Positions 1 through 6,184 of a stretch of 30,848 nt of DNA are shown one piece after another. The DNA is from a virus: IMG/VR virus record IMGVR_UViG_3300001533_001096, positions 1 through 30,848 of that record; one strand, given 5' to 3'. The notes beneath the pieces were generated by a model that saw only the letters and a list, made by a program, of their open reading frames with translations, did not search any database and had not been told where the DNA came from. The stretch's first letter is position 1. Every line of letters starts with the position of its first letter. Both the position numbers and the translations under genes were made by a program.

Positions 1-197
1 GCGGCGGCGGCGCGCTCCGCGTGGTCGTGTCCGCCAGCGGGGCGGGAGAATCGCCCGTTCGTCGCGTTGCAGGCCCGTACCGCATTGCCGCCGCGCAATG
101 CTACGCCGCCGGTGTTTCCGCCGGCTTGATACACACCGCTGGCCCTGAGGCCGCGCAGGTCCATTCCGCCGGCATTGAGGCCGGCATGATCGCGTAG
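1..197 (+). CDS. C-terminal end of an Ala/Gly-rich protein (5' partial)
   Basis: The frame is open from base 3 to a TAG at 195-197, giving about 64 residues of a protein whose start lies outside the window. It is rich in Ala and Gly, and short Ala-Gly turns (AAG, SAG, TAG, SAG, EAG) recur every few residues, which would suit a repetitive virion or tail component. No family is recognised. Its stop codon overlaps the Shine-Dalgarno (AGGAG, 196-200) of the next gene, so the two are probably cotranscribed. That the frame is coding is inferred from the open frame and the tight link to the next gene. Confidence 0.55.
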   Translation, partial: GGGALRVVVSASGAGESPVRRVAGPYRIAAAQCYAAGVSAGLIHTAGPEAAQVHSAGIEAGMIA

Positions 198-207
198 GAG
201 ATGCACG

Positions 208-603
208 ATGGGAATTCAGGTGCAAGGCTCGGTCAACGTGGGCGGCACGCTCACCTGCATGGCGCGTATCACGGGCCACCAAGGCGAGACGATCACGAGG
301 GCCGATATTGCGTCCATCGTCTACACGATCTACCTCTTGGCATCGCCTCCGAGCCGTGGCGAGCGCACGGCTGTTGCCGATCACGAGGCCGTGTCTGTTG
401 CGGTTGCGGACGCGATGCCGGCAGAGTTGACCGTACCTGACGCCTGGACGGAAGATTCCACGGGCGCGAATTTCCTCCACACGATTCCGATTGACGACGC
501 CGCGTTTACGCTGCCGTTGCGGCAGTACGCGGTAGACTACACGTTGACGCCGGTAAGCGGAGAGCCGATCGTGGCGTCGTTCCTGCCAAGGACGTTGCAT
601 TGA
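208..603 (+). CDS. Small probable phage structural protein, function unknown
   Basis: This 131-residue protein starts at the ATG at 208, seven bases after AGGAG at 196-200. An earlier ATG at 201 is in another frame and too close to that site. The protein has no signal peptide or membrane segment and looks beta-rich, with alternating hydrophobic stretches such as VDYTLTPVSG near its C-terminus. That pattern fits small adaptor or tail-accessory proteins, but no family is recognised. Its TGA overlaps the TTG start of the downstream nucleotidyltransferase-like gene, so expression of the two is likely coupled. The structural role is inference from position and composition. Confidence 0.75.
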   Translation: MGIQVQGSVNVGGTLTCMARITGHQGETITRADIASIVYTIYLLASPPSRGERTAVADHEAVSVAVADAMPAELTVPDAWTEDSTGANFLHTIPIDDAAFTLPLRQYAVDYTLTPVSGEPIVASFLPRTLH

Positions 604-1160
604 AGATCATCATCATGGCCGGCGGCCAACAGAAGCGTTACGCCCCGCCCACGCCGAAGCACTTCATCCGGATCGACGGCGAGCGGATCATCGAACGGTC
701 CATCCGCCTGTTCCGCGAACTGGGCGACGTGTGGGTCATCGCGGCCGATCCCGCCTACGATTACCTGCGCGACCTCGGGGCTAACGTCGCGCCGCCCAGC
801 GAGACCTCGCACGAACTCTCCAAGTTCACCAGCAGCCGGCATCTATGGGAGCATGACGACCAGGTGGCATTCATCTACGGCGACTGCTACTTGACGGACC
901 ATTGTGCTGGCAAGATTCGCACGGCGCGGCCCGACCGGGACTTCACTTTCTTCGGCGTCTGGGGCGAGATGCTCGCGCTCTGGCTTCACTCTCGCTGCTA
1001 TTCGAAATTTCTGGCCGGCGTTGATTACATCAAAGAACTGGAAGACCGGCACGAAGGCGGCCTTTGTGGGTCATGGACGCTTTACCGGCTCCTGCTGGGT
1101 AAGGACATTAGCGAGCACAAGACCTACACCAACTTCGTCGGAATCAAAGATGGACGATAG
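600..1160 (+). CDS. Nucleotidyltransferase-like protein (GT-A fold)
   Basis: The 186-residue protein opens with IIIMAGGQQKRYAPPTPKHF, the nucleotide-binding loop of sugar-phosphate and MobA/IspD-like nucleotidyltransferases (MAGG, a basic residue, then a PK pair). The DXD-like position expected near residue 90 is IYGDCYLTD. A TTG start at 600 is chosen: AAGGA (588-592) lies seven bases upstream, and starting at the next ATG (615) would remove the first beta-strand of the fold. It is somewhat shorter than typical sugar nucleotidyltransferases (about 230 residues). Its neighbours are a pyruvyltransferase-like protein and two glycosyltransferases, so it may activate a sugar for a glycan made by this cassette. 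The substrate is not known. Confidence 0.75.
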   Translation: MKIIIMAGGQQKRYAPPTPKHFIRIDGERIIERSIRLFRELGDVWVIAADPAYDYLRDLGANVAPPSETSHELSKFTSSRHLWEHDDQVAFIYGDCYLTDHCAGKIRTARPDRDFTFFGVWGEMLALWLHSRCYSKFLAGVDYIKELEDRHEGGLCGSWTLYRLLLGKDISEHKTYTNFVGIKDGR

Positions 1161-1926
1161 TCATTGGTCGCTCGAATCCTCCGTAGAGTGGTTGCGCGGC
1201 CGGCTGGCTGGCCGTGGGGGTCAGGTAGTGTTCCTAACAGCCGGCGGCAATGTTGGCGACCATCTAATCTGGGAAGGTACTCGGCGGCTTCTTCAGCTCG
1301 CCGGCGTGGATTACCGCGAGCACAGCCTGACCGACCCGGAAGGCATCAGCGCGGGCGAAACGGCGCTGGTGTGCGGTAGCGGTGGCTGGTGCCGATCGTT
1401 TCACGCGATGCCCGAGTGGGTTCGCCGAATCGAACAACGGACTTCGCAAGTTATCGTCCTCCCAAGTACTTTCGATCCGACATCCTTCGCAGTTCGCGAG
1501 TTTCTTCTCACTACAACGGCCCATGTGGTCGCGCGCGAGCAAGCAAGCCTCGACCTTATTCGCCCATTGTGCAATTCCGTAAGCCTCGCGCACGACACGG
1601 CCCTCTCGTTTGACTTCTCGCCGTGGAAGCGGATCGCGCCGCGATTTCACTTGCTCCGCGCGTTCCGGGTCGATTGCGAGTCGGGCGGCGGGCCGATTCC
1701 GGCCGGTAATCGAGACGTATCGCTGGAGTTTGGCGCCGTTGAGCCATGGCTCAACGCCATTGCCGACTACCATGCAATCCACACCGACCGTGCTCATGTG
1801 ATGATTGCCGCGGCTATGATGGGGCGAACCGTTCGCTACCGCGCAGGGAATTATTTTAAGCTGCCGGCCATCGCGGCACACAGCCTAAATAACCTCAACG
1901 TGGCCCCACTGGAGGAGTGCCCATGA
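1150..1926 (+). CDS. Polysaccharide pyruvyltransferase-like protein
   Basis: The ATG at 1150 overlaps the end of the preceding gene and gives 258 residues. Features of the polysaccharide pyruvyltransferase family (CsaB/EpsO type) are visible: an N-terminal GGNVGDHLIWEGTRRLL glycine loop, a central GSGGW loop, then VLPSTFDPTSF followed by VVAREQASLDLI and AHDTALSFDF. In known members these enzymes transfer pyruvate from phosphoenolpyruvate to a sugar hydroxyl, making an acidic ketal on a surface glycan. The gene is followed by an ATGA overlap with a family 2 glycosyltransferase. Whether pyruvate is really the donor here cannot be told from sequence. Confidence 0.75.
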   Translation: MDDSHWSLESSVEWLRGRLAGRGGQVVFLTAGGNVGDHLIWEGTRRLLQLAGVDYREHSLTDPEGISAGETALVCGSGGWCRSFHAMPEWVRRIEQRTSQVIVLPSTFDPTSFAVREFLLTTTAHVVAREQASLDLIRPLCNSVSLAHDTALSFDFSPWKRIAPRFHLLRAFRVDCESGGGPIPAGNRDVSLEFGAVEPWLNAIADYHAIHTDRAHVMIAAAMMGRTVRYRAGNYFKLPAIAAHSLNNLNVAPLEECP

Positions 1927-2570
1927 CAGTAACGGTGCTCACAGCATGTTACGACACGCCCGCGCGAATGATCCGCGACTATTGGGCCTCGCTCCTTGGG
2001 CAAACACTGGCCGACTGGCGGCTTGTGTTGGTGGATGATGGATCGACCGACCCGGAAACCGTCGCGGAGCTGGACCGCATTGCAGCCGACCCGCGGGCGT
2101 GCTTAATTCGGCTTCCGGAGAATCGCGGGTTGGCGGCCGCGCTCAATCGCGGGTTGGCCGAGTGCGTTACCGAATGGGCCGCGAGGCTCGATCCCGACGA
2201 CATCGCCCGGCCGGACTGGCTTGCCGCGCAGCTCGCGTATATCGCGGCCCACCCCGACGCCGACATCGTGGGTTGCCAACTAGAGCTGTTCGACGATGCG
2301 ACGGGCGCCGTGTTGCACGTGACCGGCCACGCCGAGGTGATCACGCAGGCGATTTTGGACGCACAGATCGCCCGCGAGTTTATTTGGTTCACCAACCACG
2401 GCGGTGTTTTCTACAGGCCCTCGCAAATCCTTGCCCTCGGTGGTTACAGCGAGTCGCCCGCGCACGTCCGCGCCGAAGACGGCGAACTATGGCTGCGAGC
2501 CTGGGCGGCCGGCCTGAACTTTCGCGTCAACCCGTCCGCGCTCCAAAGGTATCGACGATGGCCCCACTAA
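1923..2570 (+). CDS. Family 2 glycosyltransferase
   Basis: This 215-residue GT-A glycosyltransferase shows the nucleotide-sugar motif LVLVDDGSTD, the metal-binding LDPDD, a GGVFYRPSQILALGGYSE acceptor loop, the AEDGELWLRAW catalytic-base region and a C-terminal QRYRRW resembling the QxxRW motif. The ATG at 1923 is preferred over the one at 1917: GGAGGAG (about 1911-1917) is then correctly spaced, and the start overlaps the upstream TGA as ATGA. It has no membrane segments, so it should act in the cytoplasm. It belongs to the four-gene glycan cassette and overlaps the next glycosyltransferase by 13 bases. Confidence 0.9.
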   Translation: MTVTVLTACYDTPARMIRDYWASLLGQTLADWRLVLVDDGSTDPETVAELDRIAADPRACLIRLPENRGLAAALNRGLAECVTEWAARLDPDDIARPDWLAAQLAYIAAHPDADIVGCQLELFDDATGAVLHVTGHAEVITQAILDAQIAREFIWFTNHGGVFYRPSQILALGGYSESPAHVRAEDGELWLRAWAAGLNFRVNPSALQRYRRWPH

Positions 2571-3682
2571 CCCGCCGCCTTCGCGTAGGTTTCATCACTC
2601 CCGCCCTCTATTGGGGTGGCGCCGAACGCTGGATGCTCGATCTGGCACGCCTCTCTAGCCACGCGCTGGACTGGGTGGGCGTGGCGAGCGTCTCTCGCAT
2701 GAATCGCGACGACACCATGGCCTCGCTCTTCTCCGAGCTAATGCCCGTCGAGGAATACGGCCGGCCTGCGGTCCGCAAGGTGGCGCGACGCGCGGAAGTG
2801 CTCATCGCCTGGGGCTCGTATCCGCTCCGCCGCATGGTTGCCGGCTTCCATGGCCCCGTGGTGTTCTGCGGACACGGGCAAGGCGTATTCGACCGCAACG
2901 CGGCCATGGCGACCAGGCCCGGCGCTACGCATTGGGCGGCCGTTGCGGAGGCTGCTGTGCCGCCGATCGTCGAGGCGGGCGTGCCGCGCGAACAGATAGC
3001 GGTGATGCATAACGGCATCGATCCGGGGCGATGCATCCAGACCCGCACGCGTGAGGAAATGCGAGCCGAGTTGGGCGTAACTGACGAACAGTTCCTTGTC
3101 GGCTACGTCGGCAGAATGGTGCCGGAGAAAAACCCGCGCGGTGTGGCCGAAGCGGTTGCGATGTCGCCACGCCACTATCGAGCCGTGTTCGTGGGCGACG
3201 GGTGGGACCGCGACAGGCAGCGGGCAATGTGCCGCGGCGTGCTCGGCAAGCGGGCCATTTTCGTGGACCGCATCGAGGACGTGGGCAACTACTACCGGGC
3301 TCTGGATTGCTTCGCGCAAGCGAGCCCGGCCGAAGGCTTCTCCATGGGAATGCTGGAGGCCATGCTTTGCGGCGTACCGTGCGCGCTCACTTGCGTGGGC
3401 GTGCTGCCGGAACTGGAGCGACTCCACGGGCGACACTGGGAATCCGTGGAGCCGGGCACGAACCAAACCTCGCAGCAGCTCGGGCAGGCCATCCAGCGTA
3501 TCGCGGCCATGCCGCCGGCAGAGCGAGCGGCTCGCGCTAATGCCGCGCGGCGGATCGTGGAGGGCCGCTACATGGCCGCCCACATGGCGGAACGGTGGAT
3601 TGAGTACCTGGGGCGGATTCGACCTAGCCTCGGTACTTCGCCGCGTCCATCACGCACAGCAGCCACAATATCGGCGTCGTGA
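2558..3682 (+). CDS. Family 4 (GT-B fold) glycosyltransferase
   Basis: The 374-residue protein begins with VGFITPALYWGGAERWMLDL, the acceptor-side Gly-rich loop of GT4 enzymes. The C-terminal half has MHNGIDPGR, VGYVGRMVPEKNP and the EX7E motif EGFSMGMLE, which contacts the nucleotide-sugar donor. The start at 2558 overlaps the previous gene. The last 20 or so residues (Ser/Thr/Pro/Arg-rich) fall where the gene runs into the 3' end of the leftward TM2-like gene, giving a 59-base convergent overlap, so the natural C-terminus may have been extended by rearrangement. It is the last gene of the glycan cassette; donor and acceptor are unknown. Confidence 0.9.
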   Translation: MAPLTRRLRVGFITPALYWGGAERWMLDLARLSSHALDWVGVASVSRMNRDDTMASLFSELMPVEEYGRPAVRKVARRAEVLIAWGSYPLRRMVAGFHGPVVFCGHGQGVFDRNAAMATRPGATHWAAVAEAAVPPIVEAGVPREQIAVMHNGIDPGRCIQTRTREEMRAELGVTDEQFLVGYVGRMVPEKNPRGVAEAVAMSPRHYRAVFVGDGWDRDRQRAMCRGVLGKRAIFVDRIEDVGNYYRALDCFAQASPAEGFSMGMLEAMLCGVPCALTCVGVLPELERLHGRHWESVEPGTNQTSQQLGQAIQRIAAMPPAERAARANAARRIVEGRYMAAHMAERWIEYLGRIRPSLGTSPRPSRTAATISAS

Positions 3683-3869
3683 GGATGCCGATTCCTGCGA
3701 AGATCAACGCCACGCTCACCAGGTTGGCGACGAACCACGCCATCGCGGCCAACACTCTGCCCTGGATCAACTGCCCGAGGCCGGGGAAACAGAAACTCGC
3801 CAAGGCCGGCAATGCCTGGCTCTGACGCGGGGCCTGTACGATGATCGTTTGCGGTTGTTGGTAATTCAC
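3624..3869 (-). CDS. Small TM2-like membrane protein
   Basis: On the minus strand this encodes about 81 residues: a short Gln-rich N-terminus, then a FPGLGQLIQGR turn and two hydrophobic segments (about residues 37-52 and 54-70). That layout is the pattern of TM2-domain and related small membrane proteins. A GTG start at 3869 is preferred to the ATG at 3887, because AAGGAG lies between them, six bases before the GTG. The 3' end overlaps the convergent glycosyltransferase gene. A terminator at 3962-3987 separates it from the upstream leftward operon, so it probably has its own promoter. A role in altering the host membrane is a guess. Confidence 0.7.
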   Translation of the reverse strand: MNYQQPQTIIVQAPRQSQALPALASFCFPGLGQLIQGRVLAAMAWFVANLVSVALIFAGIGILTTPILWLLCVMDAAKYRG

Positions 3870-3894
3870 GCCGTTCTCCTTTTCCATGACGGGC

Positions 3895-3913
3895 GGCTGC
3901 CACCATGGCAGCC
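3895..3913 (-). promoter_or_regulatory. Hairpin upstream of the TM2-like gene
   Basis: GGCTGCC (3895-3901) and GGCAGCC (3907-3913) form a perfect 7-bp inverted repeat with a 5-base loop. It lies about 25 bases upstream of the leftward gene's GTG and could be an operator or a 5' leader hairpin. It is not followed by a T tract on either strand. Confidence 0.35.
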
Positions 3914-3961
3914 CATGCCATTGACCCTAATCTGGCTGCCGGCGGATTGCAAGAGCGCACG

Positions 3962-3987
3962 AAAAAACCCCGGCGGTTTGCCGGGGT
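3962..3987 (-). terminator. Intrinsic terminator of the leftward operon
   Basis: Read on the minus strand, CCCCGGC, a 5-base loop and GCCGGGG form a perfect 7-bp GC stem followed by six T residues (the A run at 3962-3967). It lies just past the stop codon of the XRE regulator at 4017, so it closes the leftward three-gene operon. Confidence 0.88.
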
Positions 3988-4016
3988 CGGGTGTGGGGTG
4001 TCGGTGGGATGTGGCG

Positions 4017-4220
4017 TCAGTCGCCGACAAGTTCGGCCAGCGTCACGCCGTACAGGTCAGCCAACCGCCGCAGGATCGCCAACGAGGGCTCGTGTACGCC
4101 CTGCTCCCAGCGGTAGATCGTGTCGGTGGTGCAGTCGATGGCGACGGCCACGGCGGCGATTTTGAGGCCGGCGGCGTGGCGGGCGGTGCGGAGGTTGGTG
4201 GCGAGAGTGGTGTCAGGCAT
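4017..4220 (-). CDS. XRE-family helix-turn-helix regulator
   Basis: The 67-residue protein is almost entirely an XRE/Cro-type HTH domain: ATNLRTARHAAGLKIAAVAV for helices 1-2, CTTDTIYRWEQGVHEPSLAI for the recognition helix and turn, then LRRLADLYGVTLAELVGD. The start at 4220 is chosen over the one at 4250, because GGAGG lies about six bases upstream and the ATG overlaps the stop of the preceding gene by eight bases. It is the last gene of a leftward operon running toward a terminator, opposite to the early genes, the position typical of a phage repressor or Cro-like regulator. Its likely targets are the palindromes in 4716-5400. It has no cleavage domain. Confidence 0.85.
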   Translation of the reverse strand: MPDTTLATNLRTARHAAGLKIAAVAVAIDCTTDTIYRWEQGVHEPSLAILRRLADLYGVTLAELVGD

Positions 4221-4455
4221 GGGCAGCCTCCACGTCAACCGGGGTACCATCCGGTCCCTGCACGGTCCGCACCTGCGGGTTCTCGCCGTTGGCGTCCACG
4301 CACACCGTAGCAGCGCGGCGACCGTCAGACAGGTAGATGCCGATCGTCGGGTAGCCGTAGGCGGTCACTCCGCGGTCGTGTTGGAATGTGCCGCCACGTC
4401 GAGCGGCGGCATCGCATGCGAGTTCAATCATTCGGGCATGGGTTGTTGCGTTCAT
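4213..4455 (-). CDS. Small protein of unknown function in the regulator operon
   Basis: This 80-residue protein on the minus strand has no recognised domain. It has a short helical N-terminus (MIELACDAAARRGG) followed by a beta-rich part with GYPTIGIYLSDGRRAATVCV, suggesting a compact alpha/beta fold. A GGAGAGAGACG leader precedes the ATG at 4455; nearly the same leader precedes the next gene upstream, so the two starts may derive from a duplication. It overlaps both neighbours (ATGA with the upstream gene, eight bases with the XRE gene), so the three are translated as a unit. Confidence 0.7.
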   Translation of the reverse strand: MNATTHARMIELACDAAARRGGTFQHDRGVTAYGYPTIGIYLSDGRRAATVCVDANGENPQVRTVQGPDGTPVDVEAAHA

Positions 4456-4715
4456 CGTCTCTCTCCAATTCTCGGGTTACTGCGTGCCGCCAGTCGGCCC
4501 GCTCCACCCCGGCGTCGCACTCGCCGGGAAGGCCGGGTCGGCCAGGCGGCGGTCTCGATCACCTCATAGTCGCCATCAGTCACCGTCACGTCGGCGAACT
4601 CCGGCCCGCAATCGCGGATCGTGGCCTGCATTACGGCAACCGCCTCGGCCAGCGTTTCGCCGGTGAACGTCTCGGGCATTCCGTAGCGGTCGTTCGTGCT
4701 TCGGATCGTAACCAT
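4452..4715 (-). CDS. Small protein of unknown function, first gene of the leftward operon
   Basis: The 87-residue protein starts at the ATG at 4715, after a GGAGAGAGACG leader, about 50 bases downstream of a leftward promoter. The N-terminal 55 residues look folded (GMPETFTGETLAEAVAVMQA, then VTVTDGDYEVIETAAWP) and resemble a small alpha/beta domain. The C-terminal 30 residues are Arg/Gly-rich and probably disordered. No family is recognised. It overlaps the next gene by ATGA. Its place as leader gene of the repressor operon suggests a regulatory or lysogeny accessory role, which is inference. Confidence 0.68.
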   Translation of the reverse strand: MVTIRSTNDRYGMPETFTGETLAEAVAVMQATIRDCGPEFADVTVTDGDYEVIETAAWPTRPSRRVRRRGGAGRLAARSNPRIGERR

Positions 4716-4765
4716 CGTCTCTCTCCTCGTTTCGTGGTTTCGTTTGCGTCACTCACTCTACCTAT

Positions 4766-4793
4766 AGTATACGCCATTCCGCCAGCCTATCAA
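4766..4793 (-). promoter_or_regulatory. Leftward sigma70-type promoter
   Basis: On the minus strand a -35 TTGATA (4793-4788) is separated by 16 bp from a -10 TATACT (4771-4766). Each matches the consensus at five of six positions. It points at the leftward operon beginning at 4715 and is the best housekeeping-type promoter in the window. Confidence 0.75.
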
Positions 4794-4812
4794 CAGCCAA
4801 ACCCCGATTCGG

Positions 4813-4826
4813 TTCGGAATTCCGAA
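4813..4826. promoter_or_regulatory. 14-bp perfect palindrome
   Basis: TTCGGAATTCCGAA is a perfect 14-bp palindrome about 20 bases upstream of the leftward -35 and just before the GCGC palindrome cluster. It is a plausible dimeric regulator site. Confidence 0.45.
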
Positions 4827-4830
4827 AATA

Positions 4831-4887
4831 GTTTTGCGCTTTGCGCAGGTTGCGCTTTGCGCAGGAAGGTTGCGCAAAGCGCAAAAC
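4831..4887. repeat. Triple TGCGC-NNN-GCGCA palindrome cluster (operator candidate)
   Basis: Three copies of a 13-bp palindrome lie at 4835-4847, 4851-4863 and 4871-4883. The first two have TTT at the centre and the third AAA. The outer copies extend to a perfect 17-bp inverted repeat (4831-4847 against 4871-4887). Start-to-start spacings are 16 and 20 bp. The cluster sits between the leftward promoter and the rightward HTH gene, as lambda-type tripartite operators do. The likely binder is the XRE protein or the small HTH protein encoded next door. Confidence 0.6.
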
Positions 4888-5077
4888 TTGCCGGGCTGCC
4901 CAGTTTTCGCCCCTTCCCAACCGGGTGGCCCCTCGGAAACGGCCATAGAATCGCGTCTGTTGCGTTCCGGCGTCCGGTCGCTCGTTGACGCCCCCGGGTT
5001 ATCTGCGCCACGCGGCGGCATGGCCTCGCGTTCCGTGGCCGTAGTGTTCCGGGGCGTGCGCTCGGCAATTTTCCCTA

Positions 5078-5113
5078 TTGCTTTCGACTGCCGCTACCGA
5101 TAGAGTAGCGGTA
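5078..5113 (+). promoter_or_regulatory. Promoter and dyad giving a probably leaderless mRNA
   Basis: TTGCTT (5078-5083), 17 bp, then TAGAGT (5101-5106) would place the transcription start at about 5113, the A of the ATG itself. The -10 lies inside a dyad CCGCTAC (5091-5097) / GTAGCGG (5105-5111). There is no Shine-Dalgarno before the gene. Both hexamers are weak matches, so activation or autorepression is plausible. Confidence 0.5.
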
Positions 5114-5325
5114 TGAGCATCGCGACGCCTCAGTTTCCGTATCTGTCAGTCGAGAAAGCAGCTGCCGCGCTCTCGGTCACGGAGGGCCGAGTTCGGCAGA
5201 TTCTCCGGGCCGGGGAGCTGCACGGCGAAAAGCTGGGCCGCCACGCCTGGGCCATTCCGGTGGCCGAAATCGAGCGCTACCAGGCGGTACGCCACGGTCC
5301 CGGGCGCCGCCCCTCTACTGCCTGA
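5113..5325 (+). CDS. Small MerR/excisionase-like HTH DNA-binding protein
   Basis: The 70-residue protein is a single winged-HTH domain of the excisionase (HTH_17) type: YLSVEKAAAALSVTEGRVRQ forms the helix-turn-helix and LHGEKLGRHAWAIPVAEIER the wing and following strand, with a short basic tail. Such proteins act as phage excisionases or as small repressors/antirepressors. No integrase is visible in the window, so the regulator role is as likely as excision. The gene lacks a ribosome binding site and has a dyad over its own -10, which suggests autoregulation of a leaderless transcript. It is divergent from the XRE operon. Confidence 0.82.
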   Translation: MSIATPQFPYLSVEKAAAALSVTEGRVRQILRAGELHGEKLGRHAWAIPVAEIERYQAVRHGPGRRPSTA

Positions 5326-5352
5326 TCGCCCTGTTTTAATTCAGCCAAAAGA

Positions 5353-5364
5353 ATTTCCGGAAAT
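5353..5364. promoter_or_regulatory. 12-bp perfect palindrome upstream of a promoter
   Basis: ATTTCCGGAAAT lies directly upstream of the -35 at 5370. Its TCCGGA core resembles the TACCGGAAACGGTA dyad 20 bp downstream, so it could be a second site for the same regulator. Confidence 0.4.
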
Positions 5365-5369
5365 CGCCG

Positions 5370-5398
5370 TTGACAGACGATACCGGAAACGGTAAGAT
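5370..5398 (+). promoter_or_regulatory. Rightward promoter with overlapping operator
   Basis: A perfect -35 TTGACA (5370-5375) is followed after 17 bp by TAAGAT (5393-5398). A dyad TACCG-GAAA-CGGTA (5381-5394) overlaps the spacer and the -10, so a bound protein would block RNA polymerase. The half-site TACCG also occurs at 5095-5099 with CGGTA at 5109-5113, suggesting one regulator for both rightward promoters. Confidence 0.7.
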
Positions 5399-5430
5399 TA
5401 CAGACGCCATGAAAAATCTAGGAGCCAACC

Positions 5431-5691
5431 ATGATTCGCTGCGTACCCTCGCTGGTCGAGTTGCCGCCGCTTCCTCCTCCACCACCGCGCGAGGACACCA
5501 ACGTGCTCGCGTTGGTCAAGGGAACGGAACGCTACGTGTTCCTGTACTGCGATTCCGAGCGAACGGAAACGCTGCGAGTCTTCGGGCGCTACGCGTCGAA
5601 TCCCGATCTGAGCTTCACCTGGTACGACGCCGCGATGCTGAGCCAGAAGGTGAAGGCTCCCAAAACAACACGCCAGCCGCACAGCTCGTAG
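5431..5691 (+). CDS. Small protein of unknown function with Pro-rich N-terminus
   Basis: The 86-residue protein starts after AGGAG (5420-5424) and is the first gene behind the 5370 promoter. Residues 1-20 are Pro/Leu-rich (LPPLPPPPPRED). The middle reads as a compact alpha/beta unit: NVLALVKGTERYVFLY, TETLRVFGRYASNPDL, FTWYDAAMLSQKV. No family is recognised. The last 14 codons plus the terminator that follows (5649-5742) are repeated about 790 bp downstream without the rest of the gene. The duplicated tail may be a mobile or recombinogenic module, or the remains of a second gene copy. Confidence 0.7.
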   Translation: MIRCVPSLVELPPLPPPPPREDTNVLALVKGTERYVFLYCDSERTETLRVFGRYASNPDLSFTWYDAAMLSQKVKAPKTTRQPHSS

Positions 5692-5742
5692 TCGGCGGCG
5701 AGCCCCGCCGATCCCACTGGGTGCAAGTCCGGCGGGGCCTTT
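5649..5742 (+). repeat. Gene-tail-plus-terminator module, copy 1
   Basis: This roughly 95-bp segment begins GGTGAAGGCTCCCAAAACAA, encodes the C-terminal end of the preceding gene, and runs through its TAG into a hairpin and T tract. Copy 2 is at 6436-6532, with about a dozen differences and two 1-base indels. Conserved elements include a small CTCG/CGAG hairpin and the terminator hairpin. Confidence 0.8.
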
Positions 5743-5745
5743 TCT
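5702..5745 (+). terminator. Intrinsic terminator in repeat copy 1
   Basis: GCCCCGCCG (5702-5710) and CGGCGGGGC (5730-5738) form a perfect 9-bp stem with an inner CCCA/TGGG mini-stem in the loop, followed by CTTTTCT. It lies 10 bases after the TAG of the 5431 gene. Confidence 0.75.
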
Positions 5746-5752
5746 ACACCGG

Positions 5753-5781
5753 GGGCGGCTGCCGTACGCAATCTGCCGCCC
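5753..5781. other. GC-rich hairpin without T tract
   Basis: GGGCGGC (5753-5759) and GCCGCCC (5775-5781) form a perfect 7-bp inverted repeat around a 15-base loop, between the terminator and the next gene. Its function is unknown; it could be a processing or protein-binding site. Confidence 0.35.
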
Positions 5782-5872
5782 TGGAGCATTCTTTCCGTAC
5801 CACAACCCTTTGCCCGCGCTGGGGGCGCGCCGTGCTCCTCGCGTTCCCGCCGGGCGTTTTTTGGAGGCAACC

Positions 5873-6184
5873 ATGAGAGAGATTATTGTCGATGGTGAGC
5901 GGTTTTTGCGGGCGTGCGATGCTGGCCCGATCAAGATCGTCGTGCTCGAACGTGGATTCGTTTACGTCGGGCGTGTGGACGAAGAGGAGGGCGCTCCGGT
6001 TGTAACGATCCACGGCGCGCGTGCGCTGATCCGGTGGGGCGCAAATAAACACCTCGGCCAGTTGGCGAACGGTCCGTTGCCGGAAACCAATCTGGGCGAT
6101 CCCTGTACAGTGCAGTGTCGCGTCAATCAGGTAATTCACATGATCGAGGTGAGCCAAGATGCCTGGACAACACACGTTGGTTAG
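5873..6184 (+). CDS. Small conserved-looking phage protein
   Basis: The ATG at 5873 follows GGAGG (5863-5867) and gives 103 residues. The core IVVLERGFVYVGRVDEEEGA, followed by VVTIHGARALIRWGANKHLG and GPLPETNLGDPC, resembles small phage proteins with an RGWVVVGR...RRWGT pattern (possibly the DUF6948 group; this is from memory and untested). Beta strands predominate, and there is no signal or membrane segment. The final 26 bases overlap the start of the dipeptide-repeat gene, so the two are translationally linked. Its role is unknown. Confidence 0.75.
   Translation: MREIIVDGERFLRACDAGPIKIVVLERGFVYVGRVDEEEGAPVVTIHGARALIRWGANKHLGQLANGPLPETNLGDPCTVQCRVNQVIHMIEVSQDAWTTHVG

Noticed and set aside
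201-440. ATG at 201 as start of a 79-residue protein
   Set aside because: It is one base after the AGGAG site, too close, and the 208 frame is longer and more protein-like.
3899-3908. Exact eukaryotic Kozak sequence GCCACCATGG
   Set aside because: It is part of the hairpin before the TM2-like gene, and the frame it opens reads through the terminator and antisense to the XRE gene; a chance match.
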